Shown here in pieces: positions 27,042 through 35,639 of a DNA stretch of 64,000 nucleotides. Source of the DNA: Sediminibacillus terrae (lineage in GTDB: Bacteria > Bacillota > Bacilli > Bacillales > Amphibacillaceae); assembly GCF_009602435.1 (NCBI RefSeq), contig NZ_VZDQ01000028.1:106534-170533 (forward strand), given 5' to 3'. How positions within the stretch are numbered: position 1 is the first letter of the stretch; every line of letters starts with the position of its first letter. The translations under genes and the position numbers were made by a program. The notes beneath the pieces are model-generated. The model had not been told where the DNA came from, ran no database searches, and saw only the letters and a list, made by a program, of their open reading frames with translations.

Positions 27042-27299
27042 TTATTGCTTGTTTTTCAATTGTTCTTCTGCCATTTCGATCATTTCTTTAACCATATTGC
27101 CACCGATCTTGCCACCGATTTTCCCGGCATCTTTTGCCTTGATGTTTCCGTTGTATCCTTGTTTCAAATCAATGCCTTGTTCTTCGGCTGTTTCGTACTT
27201 TGCCTTATCCGGATCCTGCGTGTTGGAGACTTTTGCCTTAAGCCTGTCCAATCCTTCTCTAGCTTCCGGAACAAGAATTTTATTCCTTCTTGCCACCAT
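27042..27299 (-). CDS. Alpha/beta-type small acid-soluble spore protein
   Basis: An 85-residue alpha/beta-type SASP, a spore DNA-binding protein. It shows NKILVPEAREGLDRLKAKVSN at the N-terminus and KDAGKIGGKIGGNMVKEMIEMAEEQL at the C-terminus. The latter corresponds to the conserved GGEITKRLVxMAEQQL helix but with lysine-rich GGKIGG replacements. It has a longer, charged middle segment and carries fewer canonical GPR-cleavage residues (normally EIA-x-E). It looks like a minor or divergent SASP. ATG 27299 follows GAAGGAGGGG; its start overlaps the end of the YozQ gene by 20 bp. Confidence 0.85.
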   Translation of the reverse strand: MVARRNKILVPEAREGLDRLKAKVSNTQDPDKAKYETAEEQGIDLKQGYNGNIKAKDAGKIGGKIGGNMVKEMIEMAEEQLKNKQ

Positions 27300-27540
27300 T
27301 TTCACCCCTCCTTCTGTCATTTGTCATCTTCTCCCCATGATGGTTGATTAAATTGCCATTGTCATCTACTGCATCAATGGCTCCATCAATTGTGCCCTCT
27401 GTATAATCGTCGGAAACTTGTTCATGTGTTACAGCCATTCCTTTCGATAACTGTTCATCTTTCTGATAGTCAGCAGGATCATACATTTTTTCCGCTACCT
27501 TTTCAGCATCATTTTTCATGGATTTCCGTTTATTTGTCAT
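27280..27540 (-). CDS. YozQ-family (DUF4025) protein
   Basis: An 86-residue, charged, probably disordered protein. MYDPADYQKDEQLSKGMAVTHEQVSDDYTEGTID is the signature of YozQ/DUF4025 proteins, found in spore formers and of unknown function. ATG 27540 lies behind AGTAGGAGG. It overlaps the SASP gene, so the two are co-transcribed and probably co-expressed in the forespore. Confidence 0.78.
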   Translation of the reverse strand: MTNKRKSMKNDAEKVAEKMYDPADYQKDEQLSKGMAVTHEQVSDDYTEGTIDGAIDAVDDNGNLINHHGEKMTNDRRRGENGGKKE

Positions 27541-27564
27541 CCTAATTCCTCCTACTATTCTTTT

Positions 27565-27828
27565 TTACAAGTGGGTGATTATTTCGTCCAGCTCTGTCAA
27601 CAATTGCTCTGCTTCTTGCGGGGTCAAAAGAACGGGAATTTGATCATTCACCGTAATCGTACAGCTCTCCTGCCTGTCATTTTGTCTGGACAAATAATGA
27701 TACAGCTGCTCCAATTGCCGATTGGAAAGGATGGACTGTGTTTGCAGATTTTTCACCCGCCGCAAATAAAACAGTTCATCATCATCAGAAAATTCACCGC
27801 TGAATAAAACGCCGTCAAAGTTGTTCAC
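27565..27828 (-). CDS. Hypothetical protein, probable first gene of spore cluster
   Basis: An 87-residue protein I do not recognise. The start is taken as GTG at 27828 because AAAAGGAGT lies six bases upstream. The longer frame (to 27993) runs into a terminator hairpin and has no ribosome binding site. Visible parts: acidic SGEFSDDDELFYLRRVK, then LSNRQLEQLYHYLSRQND, and a C-terminal PVLLTPQEAEQLLTELDEII helix pair. It may be a small helical adaptor. It lies 24 bp upstream of the YozQ gene on the same strand. Confidence 0.6.
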   Translation of the reverse strand: MNNFDGVLFSGEFSDDDELFYLRRVKNLQTQSILSNRQLEQLYHYLSRQNDRQESCTITVNDQIPVLLTPQEAEQLLTELDEIITHL

Positions 27829-27967
27829 TGGATTACTCCTTTTCTTTCGTTTTCTTCTGTTAGTATGCGGCATATTCAACAGAATCATGCTAACTGGTTC
27901 AAGAAAACGACTGCCTGAAACAAGACACTCCTGTGCTTTGGTCAAAATCATCAATGCATGGAAGTAC

Positions 27968-28020
27968 AAAAACCGAACGATGATTCGATGCATACACTTC
28001 GAAATCGTTCGGTTTCTTTT
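27968..28020 (-). terminator. Terminator after carboxypeptidase gene
   Basis: AAACCGAACGAT / ATCGTTCGGTTT with inner TTCGA pairing. On the minus strand it is followed by a T-tract. Member of the shared-stem family. Confidence 0.8.
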
Positions 28021-28170
28021 TAGTTCGATATAAATTAAGCTTCTTTAAATGGACAACCCATCATTCAAAAGAAAAGGGTCAGAGAGCTTTATTATAGTCA
28101 AGTAAATTTGAAGGTCCTCCGCTGTACTGCAAAGGTAAAATCCAAGACCTGTCTTATCCTAATGACGTTC

Positions 28171-29331
28171 CTACATGACCACACGTTTGATCCATTTCCG
28201 GAAAAACACCACTGCAATTCCTGCCAGTCCTGCAATTATCCACAGAGAAGTAAAACCGGACTGTTTATCGGGTTGATCAGCTGCTGCTTTCTTGCTTTTT
28301 TCAGCTTCTTGTTTATCTTTATCCCCTTTCAGTTCAAAAGAAATGTCCAATGATTGGTTCTCCTGTTCAATAGCCAAGTTTCCTTGATCATCCACCGAGA
28401 GTTCTGCATCCTGTCCCTTCATTTTGGTGTATACAATCGCATGGTCGGTACTGTACGCAGAACCGTTGTCACTAACAAACTCTGTCCCTTTTGGTACGGT
28501 GACCGTTTCGAATGAACCAAAACCATAATCAAGCAGAGCTTCAGCATCCTGGTAAGCCCAATCTTGTGTCGCTGCTTTCAACGTTACCGCAATCAACCGT
28601 TGGTCACCTCGCTCGGCTGTCGTGATCAAGGTATGTCCCGACTGATCGACATATCCGGTTTTACCGCCAGTGATCCCTTCATAAGGATTCTCCCGCATCA
28701 TTTTGTGGTGATGATAAAGTGTGGTCGACCAGGCTTCTCCCTCCCACTTCAATTCTTTAGTTCCAAATATTTCTTTGAAAGTAGGATTTTTCATGGCGTA
28801 TTGAGTTATTTTTGCCAGGTCTGAGGCCGTTGTAGTGTGATTTTCATTGAACAAACCATGGGCATTGGTGAAATGGGTATCGCGAACACCGATGACCGCC
28901 TTTAAATAGCTGTTTAAATCATCCGCGAATTGTGCAGAGCTTCCTCCCAGATGTTCGGCAATCGCGACGCCGGCATCATTGCCGGAATTGATGAGCATTC
29001 CCTGGATCAATTTTTTCAACGATACTTGCTCGCCTTCTTCCAGATATACTCTCGTTCCTTCAACTGACCGCGCATTGGCACTAACAGTCACCACTTCATC
29101 TAAATCGGCCGTTTCAATTGCATAAATGGCGGTTGCCACTTTGGTCAAACTAGCGGGATACATTGATTTCTCTGCGTTTTTTTCATATAAAACCTGTCCA
29201 GAATCCGCATCGATCAATATAGCGGATTCACTCAACAATTTTTCATTTAAATCAGCTGCATCGACGTTTGATGGCAGTATATGTTGGGTAAAGATAATCA
29301 ATAATAAAAAAGAAGAAAGAAGTTTTTTCAC
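28171..29331 (-). CDS. D-alanyl-D-alanine carboxypeptidase (PBP5/DacF type)
   Basis: A 386-residue penicillin-binding protein. It has a signal peptide (LLSSFLLLIIFTQHILPSNVDAA) and the catalytic triad motifs SLTK (about residue 62), SGND (about 116) and KTG (about 225). A PBP5 C-terminal beta domain (about 265-360) is followed by a C-terminal membrane helix (LWIIAGLAGIAVVFF) and a basic end. It trims the terminal D-Ala from peptidoglycan stem peptides. Its length is close to DacF, but the chromosomal context (not next to spoIIA) does not decide between DacF and other D,D-carboxypeptidases. GTG start behind GCGGGGTG. Confidence 0.9.
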   Translation of the reverse strand: MKKLLSSFLLLIIFTQHILPSNVDAADLNEKLLSESAILIDADSGQVLYEKNAEKSMYPASLTKVATAIYAIETADLDEVVTVSANARSVEGTRVYLEEGEQVSLKKLIQGMLINSGNDAGVAIAEHLGGSSAQFADDLNSYLKAVIGVRDTHFTNAHGLFNENHTTTASDLAKITQYAMKNPTFKEIFGTKELKWEGEAWSTTLYHHHKMMRENPYEGITGGKTGYVDQSGHTLITTAERGDQRLIAVTLKAATQDWAYQDAEALLDYGFGSFETVTVPKGTEFVSDNGSAYSTDHAIVYTKMKGQDAELSVDDQGNLAIEQENQSLDISFELKGDKDKQEAEKSKKAAADQPDKQSGFTSLWIIAGLAGIAVVFFRKWIKRVVM

Positions 29332-29483
29332 AATAGCACCCCGCTAGTTAAACATTAAGTCATTCATAAGTGGGTCTTTTATCAACACCACTGCTCGGCG
29401 GATTGGAAGCATTCCTCCTGATGTCCGGCGACAACATTTGACAGTATGCTTCTAATCATTGGCTGTTAGTCACATGGCCTGCA

Positions 29484-29521
29484 ATAAAAAGAGAACTCTC
29501 CATAACGGAAAGTCCTCTATG
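29484..29521 (-). terminator. Terminator after endopeptidase gene
   Basis: On the minus strand AGAGGACTTTCC / GGAGAGTTCTCT followed by TTTTTATT. Confidence 0.8.
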
Positions 29522-29542
29522 TTAACTTTTTCATACACCCGT

Positions 29543-30799
29543 TCAGTTCATTACCCGGACAACATGGCCTTTAAAGTGATTTTTCCAGTAACCGCTGGTC
29601 ATGTTTGCTACAGCAACCCCTGTAGAGCTTTGGGAACCGATGAAGTTGCCGCCGCCGATATAAATACCGACATGTCCGTCTTTTTTGTAAGTATCAAAGA
29701 AGACTAAGTCACCAGGTTTCATATTGCCGGTAGATACTTTGCTTCCAGCGCCTGTCAAAGCTCCGGTGCTTGCCGGAACACTTACACCCGCCTGGGAGAA
29801 CGCCCAGCTTACAAACCCGGAACAGTCGAATCGACCGTTTGCAACGTCAGAAGCCGTTCTTCCTCCACCAAATACATATACCGAATTGCCAATATACTTA
29901 TATCCTGCTGAAATAACCGTACTTACATTTCCGCTTGCTCCCGTTGCCTTAGGGGCAGAGGATGCTGCCGAAGACTTGCCGGAAGACGAAGCATTATCGC
30001 GTGACTGCTCGATACTCATTGCCTGAATCTGCGTTTCCTGTTTTTCGATATCTTCTTTAATTTGCTGTTCCTCTGAAGCCAGCTGCTGATCCTTTTCCTG
30101 TAAGGATGCTTTTTCATCACGAGTGGCTTGTTCTTTTTCTTTCAATTCTTCCTTCAATTGATCATTTTGTTCTTTTTGCTCAAGTATCTGAGCCTGCATG
30201 CCTTCCAATTCTGTTTTCATGTCATTCAAATCAGCCAGCTTGTCGTCCATGTCCTGGCGCTTCGTTTCCAATTTTTCCTTATCCGCTTCATGCTGCTCCA
30301 GAAGATCGGCATCTGAATCCATCACTTTCGATACAAGGGTTACACGATCAATAAAATCACCAAAGTTTTTCGAACCTAGAATTACTTCCATGTAACTGAC
30401 CGTACCACCATTTTTTTGTAACGTTTTTGCCCGTTCTTTCAAAATGTCGAATCGTTTTTCCATTGTTTCTTGAAGCTCGGCAATTTCCGCTTCGAGTTTT
30501 TCGATATCCTCTTTGGTCTGCTTGATTTCCGTTTTTGTATCAGTGATTTTCTGCTCGTTGTCTTTGATCGCCTGCTCTACCCGCTTGATTTGCTCGTTTA
30601 ATTGCTCCAATTCAGCCAGTACTTCTTCAATCTCTGCTTGTTTCGCATCGATATCCGCCTGCACTTCCGACCGTTCGCTTTGCACTTGTTGCTGTTCGTC
30701 TTCCAGGCTCGTTTCTGCAGAAACAGCCGGTGCCGCGATCGCGCTTCCAAAACAAATCATTACGGCAGTGTTAATCCCGATCCACTTTCTCGTAAGCAT
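29543..30799 (-). CDS. Secreted coiled-coil NlpC/P60 endopeptidase (CwlO-like)
   Basis: A 418-residue wall hydrolase. It has a signal peptide (residues 1-28, cleaved after VSAE). A long coiled coil (about 30-260) is rich in Glu, Gln and Lys, with an internal ILKERAKTLQKNGGTVSYMEVILGSKNFGDFIDRV characteristic of the CwlO/PcsB hinge. A Ser/Ala linker follows, then an NlpC/P60 domain (about 300-418) with catalytic Cys in RFDCSGFVSWAFSQ, His in KDGHVGIYIGGG and the third residue in NHFKGHVVRV. Coiled-coil NlpC/P60 proteins are D,L-endopeptidases for cell elongation, activated by FtsEX. The ATG follows GGGGG. Long upstream region suggests complex regulation. Confidence 0.92.
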   Translation of the reverse strand: MLTRKWIGINTAVMICFGSAIAAPAVSAETSLEDEQQQVQSERSEVQADIDAKQAEIEEVLAELEQLNEQIKRVEQAIKDNEQKITDTKTEIKQTKEDIEKLEAEIAELQETMEKRFDILKERAKTLQKNGGTVSYMEVILGSKNFGDFIDRVTLVSKVMDSDADLLEQHEADKEKLETKRQDMDDKLADLNDMKTELEGMQAQILEQKEQNDQLKEELKEKEQATRDEKASLQEKDQQLASEEQQIKEDIEKQETQIQAMSIEQSRDNASSSGKSSAASSAPKATGASGNVSTVISAGYKYIGNSVYVFGGGRTASDVANGRFDCSGFVSWAFSQAGVSVPASTGALTGAGSKVSTGNMKPGDLVFFDTYKKDGHVGIYIGGGNFIGSQSSTGVAVANMTSGYWKNHFKGHVVRVMN

Positions 30800-31248
30800 G
30801 CTATTCCCCCTAAGTACCTTGTTTACAATTTAATCGCTATTTATGTATGAACTCTCTCGTAGTTATTGTTATCTATTTTTCTCGTAAATCTATCGATTGC
30901 AATTAGTAGTATATCACTACAAAATGACAGAAATATTATCTCAATATTACAATTGTGTATCAATTACAGGTAAAAAGTAACAAAAATCGCCTCGAAAGCT
31001 GTTTGATTGTGTAACTCTGACGAATTGGTTATGCTGTATTCCACGATTATTCACTTCTATCACGGGGTAAATAATAGAGATTTTACATTCTTGCTGTCAT
31101 TGACTCGAAGCTCGATTAAAATCCAGTTAATAGATTTCATGGATTTTGTTCGTCAAGACCCATAAATGTAACCTTTTATCGAATGGCAGAAGTGTTAATC
31201 GGGAAAAGTAGTAATATTTGATGAAAACGAAGGAAAGAAGGGGTAATG
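30800..31248. other. Divergent intergenic region
   Basis: About 450 bp, AT-rich, holding the promoters of the endopeptidase gene (-) and the oxidoreductase gene (+). TGTAAT-like words occur (for example TGTAATTGATACACAATTGTAAT read on the minus strand at about 30947-30970) but not with the 5-bp spacing of a WalR box. I see no gene, RNA or repeat. Confidence 0.45.
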
Positions 31249-32184
31249 ATGAAAGCAGTCGTCATCGATCAATATGGATCCACGGATCAATTACATGAAA
31301 TAGAGATGGAAAAACCGTCAATTGAAGCAGGACAGGTTTTAGTCGAAATGCATGCCACCTCTGTCAATCCGATTGATTGGAAGCTGAGAGAAGGTTATTT
31401 GAAAGAAATGCTGCCGTTTGATTTCCCGATAATTTTAGGGTGGGATGCCGCTGGAATCGTAAAAGAAACCGGCTCAAACGTATCCCGGTTTCAGCCAGGG
31501 GATCGTGTATTTGCCAGACCAGCCACTACCCGGAATGGTACGTATGCAGAATACACCGCCATTGACGAAGGATTGCTGGCAAAAATGCCTGAAAACATAA
31601 GCTTTGAAGAAGCCGCTGCCGTGCCACTGGCAGGACTTACTGCGTGGCAGTGTCTCATAGACTTCGCCGAAATAAAAGAAGGCGATAAAGTGTTGATCCA
31701 TGCCGGAGCTGGCGGAGTTGGAAGTTTTGCAATCCAAATCGCCAAAAGTTTTGGAGCTTATGTCGCTTCCACAGCCAGCGGAAAGAATGAAGATTTTCTG
31801 AAGCAGTTAGGCGTGGACCGGTTTATCAATTACCAGGAAGAAGATTTTGCAGAAGTACTGCAGGAATATGACATCGTCGTCGACACATTAGGTGGGGATA
31901 TACAGAAAAAAAGCTTTGAAATCTTAAAAGAAGGCGGCACGCTCGTTTCGATTGTCGGAGAACCGGACAAGGAGATTGCCGACAGAAAACAAATCAAATC
32001 GGGGTCCTTGTGGCTCAACCCTGATGGCGAGCAACTGGCAGAACTCGGAAAGCTGCTGGAGGATGGAAAGGTGAAGGCAAACGTCGGCAAAACTTTCCCT
32101 CTGACTACCCAAGGAGTACGCGACGCACATAAACTGAGTGAAACTCATCATGCCCAGGGAAAAATCGTCATAAAAATAAAGTAA
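31249..32184 (+). CDS. NADP-dependent quinone oxidoreductase-like (MDR) enzyme
   Basis: A 311-residue zinc-free medium-chain dehydrogenase/reductase. N-terminal catalytic domain: MKAVVIDQYGS, SVNPIDWKLREGYL, PIILGWDAAGIV and PGDRVFARPATTRNGTYAEY. The Rossmann domain has VLIHAGAGGVGSFAIQIAK near 140-160. The usual structural and catalytic zinc cysteines of alcohol dehydrogenases are absent, so it is a quinone/enone reductase type. Of the two adjacent ATGs, 31249 has better spacing to AAGAAGGGG. Monocistronic. Confidence 0.88.
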   Translation: MKAVVIDQYGSTDQLHEIEMEKPSIEAGQVLVEMHATSVNPIDWKLREGYLKEMLPFDFPIILGWDAAGIVKETGSNVSRFQPGDRVFARPATTRNGTYAEYTAIDEGLLAKMPENISFEEAAAVPLAGLTAWQCLIDFAEIKEGDKVLIHAGAGGVGSFAIQIAKSFGAYVASTASGKNEDFLKQLGVDRFINYQEEDFAEVLQEYDIVVDTLGGDIQKKSFEILKEGGTLVSIVGEPDKEIADRKQIKSGSLWLNPDGEQLAELGKLLEDGKVKANVGKTFPLTTQGVRDAHKLSETHHAQGKIVIKIK

Positions 32185-32258
32185 AGCAGCAACTAGTGTC
32201 TTTCTAAGACAGTTTGATTTGAAAATGACTGGCATAAAAGCCCAGTAGCCAATATAAA

Positions 32259-32300
32259 AGCCGGACGATATTTCCAAAGTTTTCGAAATACCGTCCGGTT
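32259..32300 (+). terminator. Terminator after oxidoreductase gene
   Basis: GCCGGACGATATTTC / GAAATACCGTCCGGTT stem with TTTG tail. It is a variant of the shared-stem terminators. Confidence 0.75.
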
Positions 32301-32307
32301 TGCTATT

Positions 32308-32640
32308 ATTTGCCACCGTCAGAAAACAGGGTTCTCTGCAAATAGATTTTCAATCCATATACCATCAAAGTAGCGATTTCCCACAAGCCACACAGGAACT
32401 AAACTCGCTTTCTGCTGACACGAACGACCGAGGTTCCTTGAAAAGTCCGCTGTGGATCCTATTTTGGTTAACAGGCTTTATAGTACAATCCATTTGACTA
32501 TCTTTAATCTCCCGTATTTCTATGAAAAATTGGCGTCCCTCTCGCACCACGAACCCGCAGCAAGACAGGGAACACCACATTCCTGTGTAGAGTGCAAGAC
32601 CTCTCTGGATAAGAACAAGTTACTCCTGTTCCAACGACCT
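32308..32640. other. Intergenic, nothing recognised
   Basis: About 330 bp between the terminator at 32300 and the stop of the CNNM gene. A weak hairpin GGAACA / TTGTTC on the minus strand at about 32608-32633 may terminate the CNNM gene. No gene or repeat seen. Confidence 0.4.
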
Positions 32641-33870
32641 TCACTCTGACATTTTTTCAATGGCTATGGATTGGAGCCGATTTTCCTCTACTCGCAGAAT
32701 TTCGAATTGCAGATTTTGAAAATAGATGATTTCCCCCTCCTCGGGAAATCGACCGAATTCACGTAACAAAAACCCCGACAAGATATCCTCTTCTTCCGGT
32801 ATATCAGTTCGGAACATTTCATTCAATCGATGAAGGGATAATTTCCCGTTACAAACTATTCTGTTTTCTCCCAATTCCTCAATCAAGACTTCCTCGTTAT
32901 CGTCTGTCTCGTCTTTTATTTCCTGCCCGATCATCGCTTCGATAATATCTTCATTACTTAAGATTCCGCTAGTCCCCCCGTATTCATCGAGAACGATAGC
33001 CATATGTTTCCGTTCTTTCAGCATTAGTTTGAACACTTTTTCTATGGAATAAAACTCAAAAACATACAACGGTTCTCCGTCCATGAATTCTTCTAAAGGC
33101 TTGTCCTGTTCCAGTGACCAGGCCAACAGTTGTTTAGCATGGAATACACCGATAATGTTATCCATGTTGTCCTGGTAAACAGGATAGCGCGTATGATTGC
33201 TGTTCATCACGTCGGACAAAGCAGTTTCATAGGTAGCATCGGCGGGAATGCCGTCGATTTCCATACGCGGGGTTTTCAATGCGTCTCTCACATCTAGTCG
33301 CTGGAAATCGATGACCCCCTTTATCCGGTGTTTTTCCTCGCTGGCAAATGTTCCTTCCGCAGTCGCGATATCGACCATCGTGATAAATTCTTCTTTTGAA
33401 ATGGAAACCTTGTCCGGATCTTCACTGGATACTAGCCGGATAACAAGTCTGGTCAGCTTGTTCAATAGAAAGGTTAAAGGCTTGGTTATCATCATCAACA
33501 GACGAATGAACGGAAAAACTATATAGGATACTTTTTCTGCAAAAGCAGCTGCAATCGATTTCGGCAACACTTCTGCAAAAATGATCAATACAAACGTCAA
33601 AATCCCTGTCGCCATTCCCACATTGAACCCATATTCGATGGCAACCATTGTTACCAGCGTCGGCAGCATGATATTGGAGATATTGTTTCCAATCAGAATG
33701 GCCGTAATCAATTCATCGGGCTTCTGCACCATTTTCAACAGATTTTGCGATCGCTTGTCCCCGTTCTCCGCTTTCGATTTCACCTTCATTTTATTTACGG
33801 CTGTCAATGCAGTTTCACTGCCTGACAGGAAAAAAGACGCTACTAAGAAAAAAATAATGGCGAAAAACAC
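32641..33870 (-). CDS. CNNM/CBS-domain (HlyC/CorC family) membrane protein
   Basis: A 409-residue protein. The N-terminal CNNM domain has three to four membrane helices with FFLSGSETALTAVNKMKVK, AILIGNNISNIMLPTLV and FAEVLPKSIAAAFAEKV. A CBS pair (about 200-320) includes TPRMEIDGIPADATYETAL, TRYPVYQD and MAIVLDEYGGTSGILSNEDIIEAMIG. A C-terminal CorC_HlyC domain (about 330-405) has NRIVCNGKLSLHRLNEMF. Relatives such as MpfA export Mg2+; others affect Co2+ or Na+. GTG start behind TTGGAGGATG. It lies next to a ZIP transporter on the same strand, consistent with divalent-metal homeostasis. Confidence 0.9.
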   Translation of the reverse strand: MFFAIIFFLVASFFLSGSETALTAVNKMKVKSKAENGDKRSQNLLKMVQKPDELITAILIGNNISNIMLPTLVTMVAIEYGFNVGMATGILTFVLIIFAEVLPKSIAAAFAEKVSYIVFPFIRLLMMITKPLTFLLNKLTRLVIRLVSSEDPDKVSISKEEFITMVDIATAEGTFASEEKHRIKGVIDFQRLDVRDALKTPRMEIDGIPADATYETALSDVMNSNHTRYPVYQDNMDNIIGVFHAKQLLAWSLEQDKPLEEFMDGEPLYVFEFYSIEKVFKLMLKERKHMAIVLDEYGGTSGILSNEDIIEAMIGQEIKDETDDNEEVLIEELGENRIVCNGKLSLHRLNEMFRTDIPEEEDILSGFLLREFGRFPEEGEIIYFQNLQFEILRVEENRLQSIAIEKMSE

Positions 33871-34000
33871 GTGTCATCCTCCAATTTTCGTTTTCATTGA
33901 TAGAGTTCCCCAATAAGTATAAATCATTTGAGAAGGAACGTGCACCCAGAAGGAAAGGTCGCCAGCAAAATTTTATTGCCGCTCCCTTTCCTGTTCCATG

Positions 34001-34807
34001 CTAAATAAACAAAAGAAGACTCAACGCCATGACAGCCATGCCGCCGATCAAACCATAAATGGATAGATGGGCTTCATCATATCTTTTGGAAGCAGGAAGC
34101 AGCTCGTCAAGCGAAATAAACACCATGATTCCTGCGACAGCAGCAAAAATCATTCCAAACATTACATCATTCAGAAAGGGCATAAGAAGAAAATAGGCAG
34201 CAACAGCACCGACCGGCTCAGACAACCCGGACAAGAAAGACAGTTTGAAAGCTTTTCGCTTATCCCCCGTGGAGAAATAAACAGGAACCGAAACAGCAAT
34301 CCCTTCCGGAATATTATGAATAGCAATAGCGACAGCTATCGCAAGACCGAGCGCGGGGTCCTGCAATGCCGATGTAAAAGTGGCAATCCCTTCCGGAAAG
34401 TTATGGATTCCGATTGCCAATGCTGTGAAGGTGCCCATTTTCAAAAGGGAGGGATCGCTGACAGTCCGTTTGTGTTTAGACATATCCTCTACTTTCTTTA
34501 CTTCATGTGGATTCCCTTGCTTCGGTATGATTTTATCAATCAAGGCAATCAACAGCATTCCGGCGAAAAAACCGATAACCGTAAACCAGTGCCCAGGTCC
34601 ATTGCCAAGCGCGCCGACAAGGGCATCTTGGGCTTTCACAAAAATCTCGATCATGGAAACATAAATCATGACCCCGGCAGAAAAGCCGAGGGAAAAGGAT
34701 AAAAACTTAGTATTGGTAGTGGAAGTGAAGAAGGCCAGCAAACTCCCGATACCAGTGGCCAAACCTGCCATTAAAGTGAGGGCGAAAGCAAGCATTACAT
34801 TTTCCAA
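34001..34807 (-). CDS. zupT: ZIP-family metal transporter (ZupT-like)
   Basis: A 268-residue divalent metal importer with eight predicted helices. The metal-binding helices 4 and 5 contain AIGIHNFPEGIATF and AIAIHNIPEGIAVSVPVYF, the HN.PEG signature. A cytoplasmic loop between helices 3 and 4 is basic. Substrate range of ZupT-like proteins includes zinc, iron and manganese. TTG start at 34807, preceded by GAGGAGAAG. It lies 130 bp upstream of the CNNM gene on the same strand. No Zur or Fur box is obvious at its promoter. Confidence 0.9.
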   Translation of the reverse strand: MENVMLAFALTLMAGLATGIGSLLAFFTSTTNTKFLSFSLGFSAGVMIYVSMIEIFVKAQDALVGALGNGPGHWFTVIGFFAGMLLIALIDKIIPKQGNPHEVKKVEDMSKHKRTVSDPSLLKMGTFTALAIGIHNFPEGIATFTSALQDPALGLAIAVAIAIHNIPEGIAVSVPVYFSTGDKRKAFKLSFLSGLSEPVGAVAAYFLLMPFLNDVMFGMIFAAVAGIMVFISLDELLPASKRYDEAHLSIYGLIGGMAVMALSLLLFI

Positions 34808-35378
34808 AGCACATCTTCTCCTCTGCTCACAAGATAGCCATCAAGTGGGATTAGTATATGTTCATCCGCCGATAACTTTACAGGAAATCTCCTGTAAACA
34901 AGTATATTCCCAGTAGGCGGATAAATTGGTCTCTGGAAAAATAGTATGCAGCAAGAACATAAAATGTCCATCGAGGAGCTTATCTATCTGGTAATTCATA
35001 ACCGTCCAACGTGAAGACGAAAATTTAAACAGAAGAGTGGCCAGACAAAAGCATGGCCACCAAAGCAACAACCGGGCGAACTTGAACTATCAATCAAATT
35101 CGTTCGACTTTTACTATTTGTGTTCTTTAGATAGATTTCTTATCATCCTGTTGTTTGATGCGTGGTTCGTATCGCTACGGCAAGATACTACGCGTTCCAC
35201 GGGCACGGCTTCAACTTCCTCAGAAAGCAAAAGACGTTCAGCGTATTTGCCTGCCGACCATGCTTTGCAGGTCAATCCAAAAACATACATATACGGGTAA
35301 GCGTATGATGAAACCTAAAAAATATCTGGTGATCACTATAATAAAAAGGCTTCTGTTAAAAGAAACTAATTAAGTGCA
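34808..35378. repeat. Gene-free region with hairpins and a repeat fragment
   Basis: About 570 bp without a gene. It holds a perfect 9-bp-arm hairpin (TTTACAGGA / TCCTGTAAA, 34869-34890) and GTGGCCA / TGGCCAC (about 35037-35061). At 35168-35280 it holds a fragment of the dispersed repeat in reverse orientation (GCTACGGCAAGATAC, CGGGCACGGCTTCA, CAGAAAGC). Confidence 0.55.
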
Positions 35379-35639
35379 TTATCTACTTTTCACTAGTAAA
35401 TTCACCGCTTCTTTTATTAATTCTTCGGAGCTTTCCCCAGCTTCTTGTTCCTCTCGAATGCATCGCTCCAGATTGGTACTTACAATAAGCGCCGCTGTTT
35501 TATCCAGAGCACTTCTTACGGCTGACATTTGTGTAACGACATCTCTGCAATCCTTTTGTTCTTCCATCATTCGTACCAAACCTCTGACTTGCCCTTCAAT
35601 CCTTTTCATTCTATTTTTCATTTGAGCATTGTATTCCAT
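35379..35639 (-). CDS. cstR: CstR-type persulfide-sensing repressor (CsoR family)
   Basis: An 86-residue all-helical CsoR/RcnR-family repressor. It has KNRMKRIEGQVRGLVRMMEE as helix 1 and two conserved cysteines: Cys in EEQKDCRDVVTQMSA and Cys in STNLERCIREE. The pattern lacks the His and third ligand expected in copper-sensing CsoR, as in CstR, which senses per- and polysulfides by forming interprotomer tri/tetrasulfide links. Its location at the end of a sulfur-handling gene cluster with palindromic TACCCC-GGGGTA operators supports the call. ATG 35639 follows AGGAGGAG; the gene overlaps the 3' end of the preceding one by 29 bp. Confidence 0.9.
   Translation of the reverse strand: MEYNAQMKNRMKRIEGQVRGLVRMMEEQKDCRDVVTQMSAVRSALDKTAALIVSTNLERCIREEQEAGESSEELIKEAVNLLVKSR

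Noticed and set aside
27829..27993. N-terminal extension of the hypothetical protein ending at 27565.
   Set aside because: The extension runs through the carboxypeptidase terminator and lacks a ribosome binding site, while GTG 27828 follows AAAAGGAGT.
30900..31000. TGTAAT words upstream of the CwlO-like gene as WalR boxes.
   Set aside because: The spacing between half-sites is not the 5 bp required; only the family role of the gene suggests WalR.
35379..35639. CsoR-type repressor considered as copper sensor.
   Set aside because: No copper exporter or chaperone gene is near; the two-Cys pattern and sulfur gene context fit CstR.
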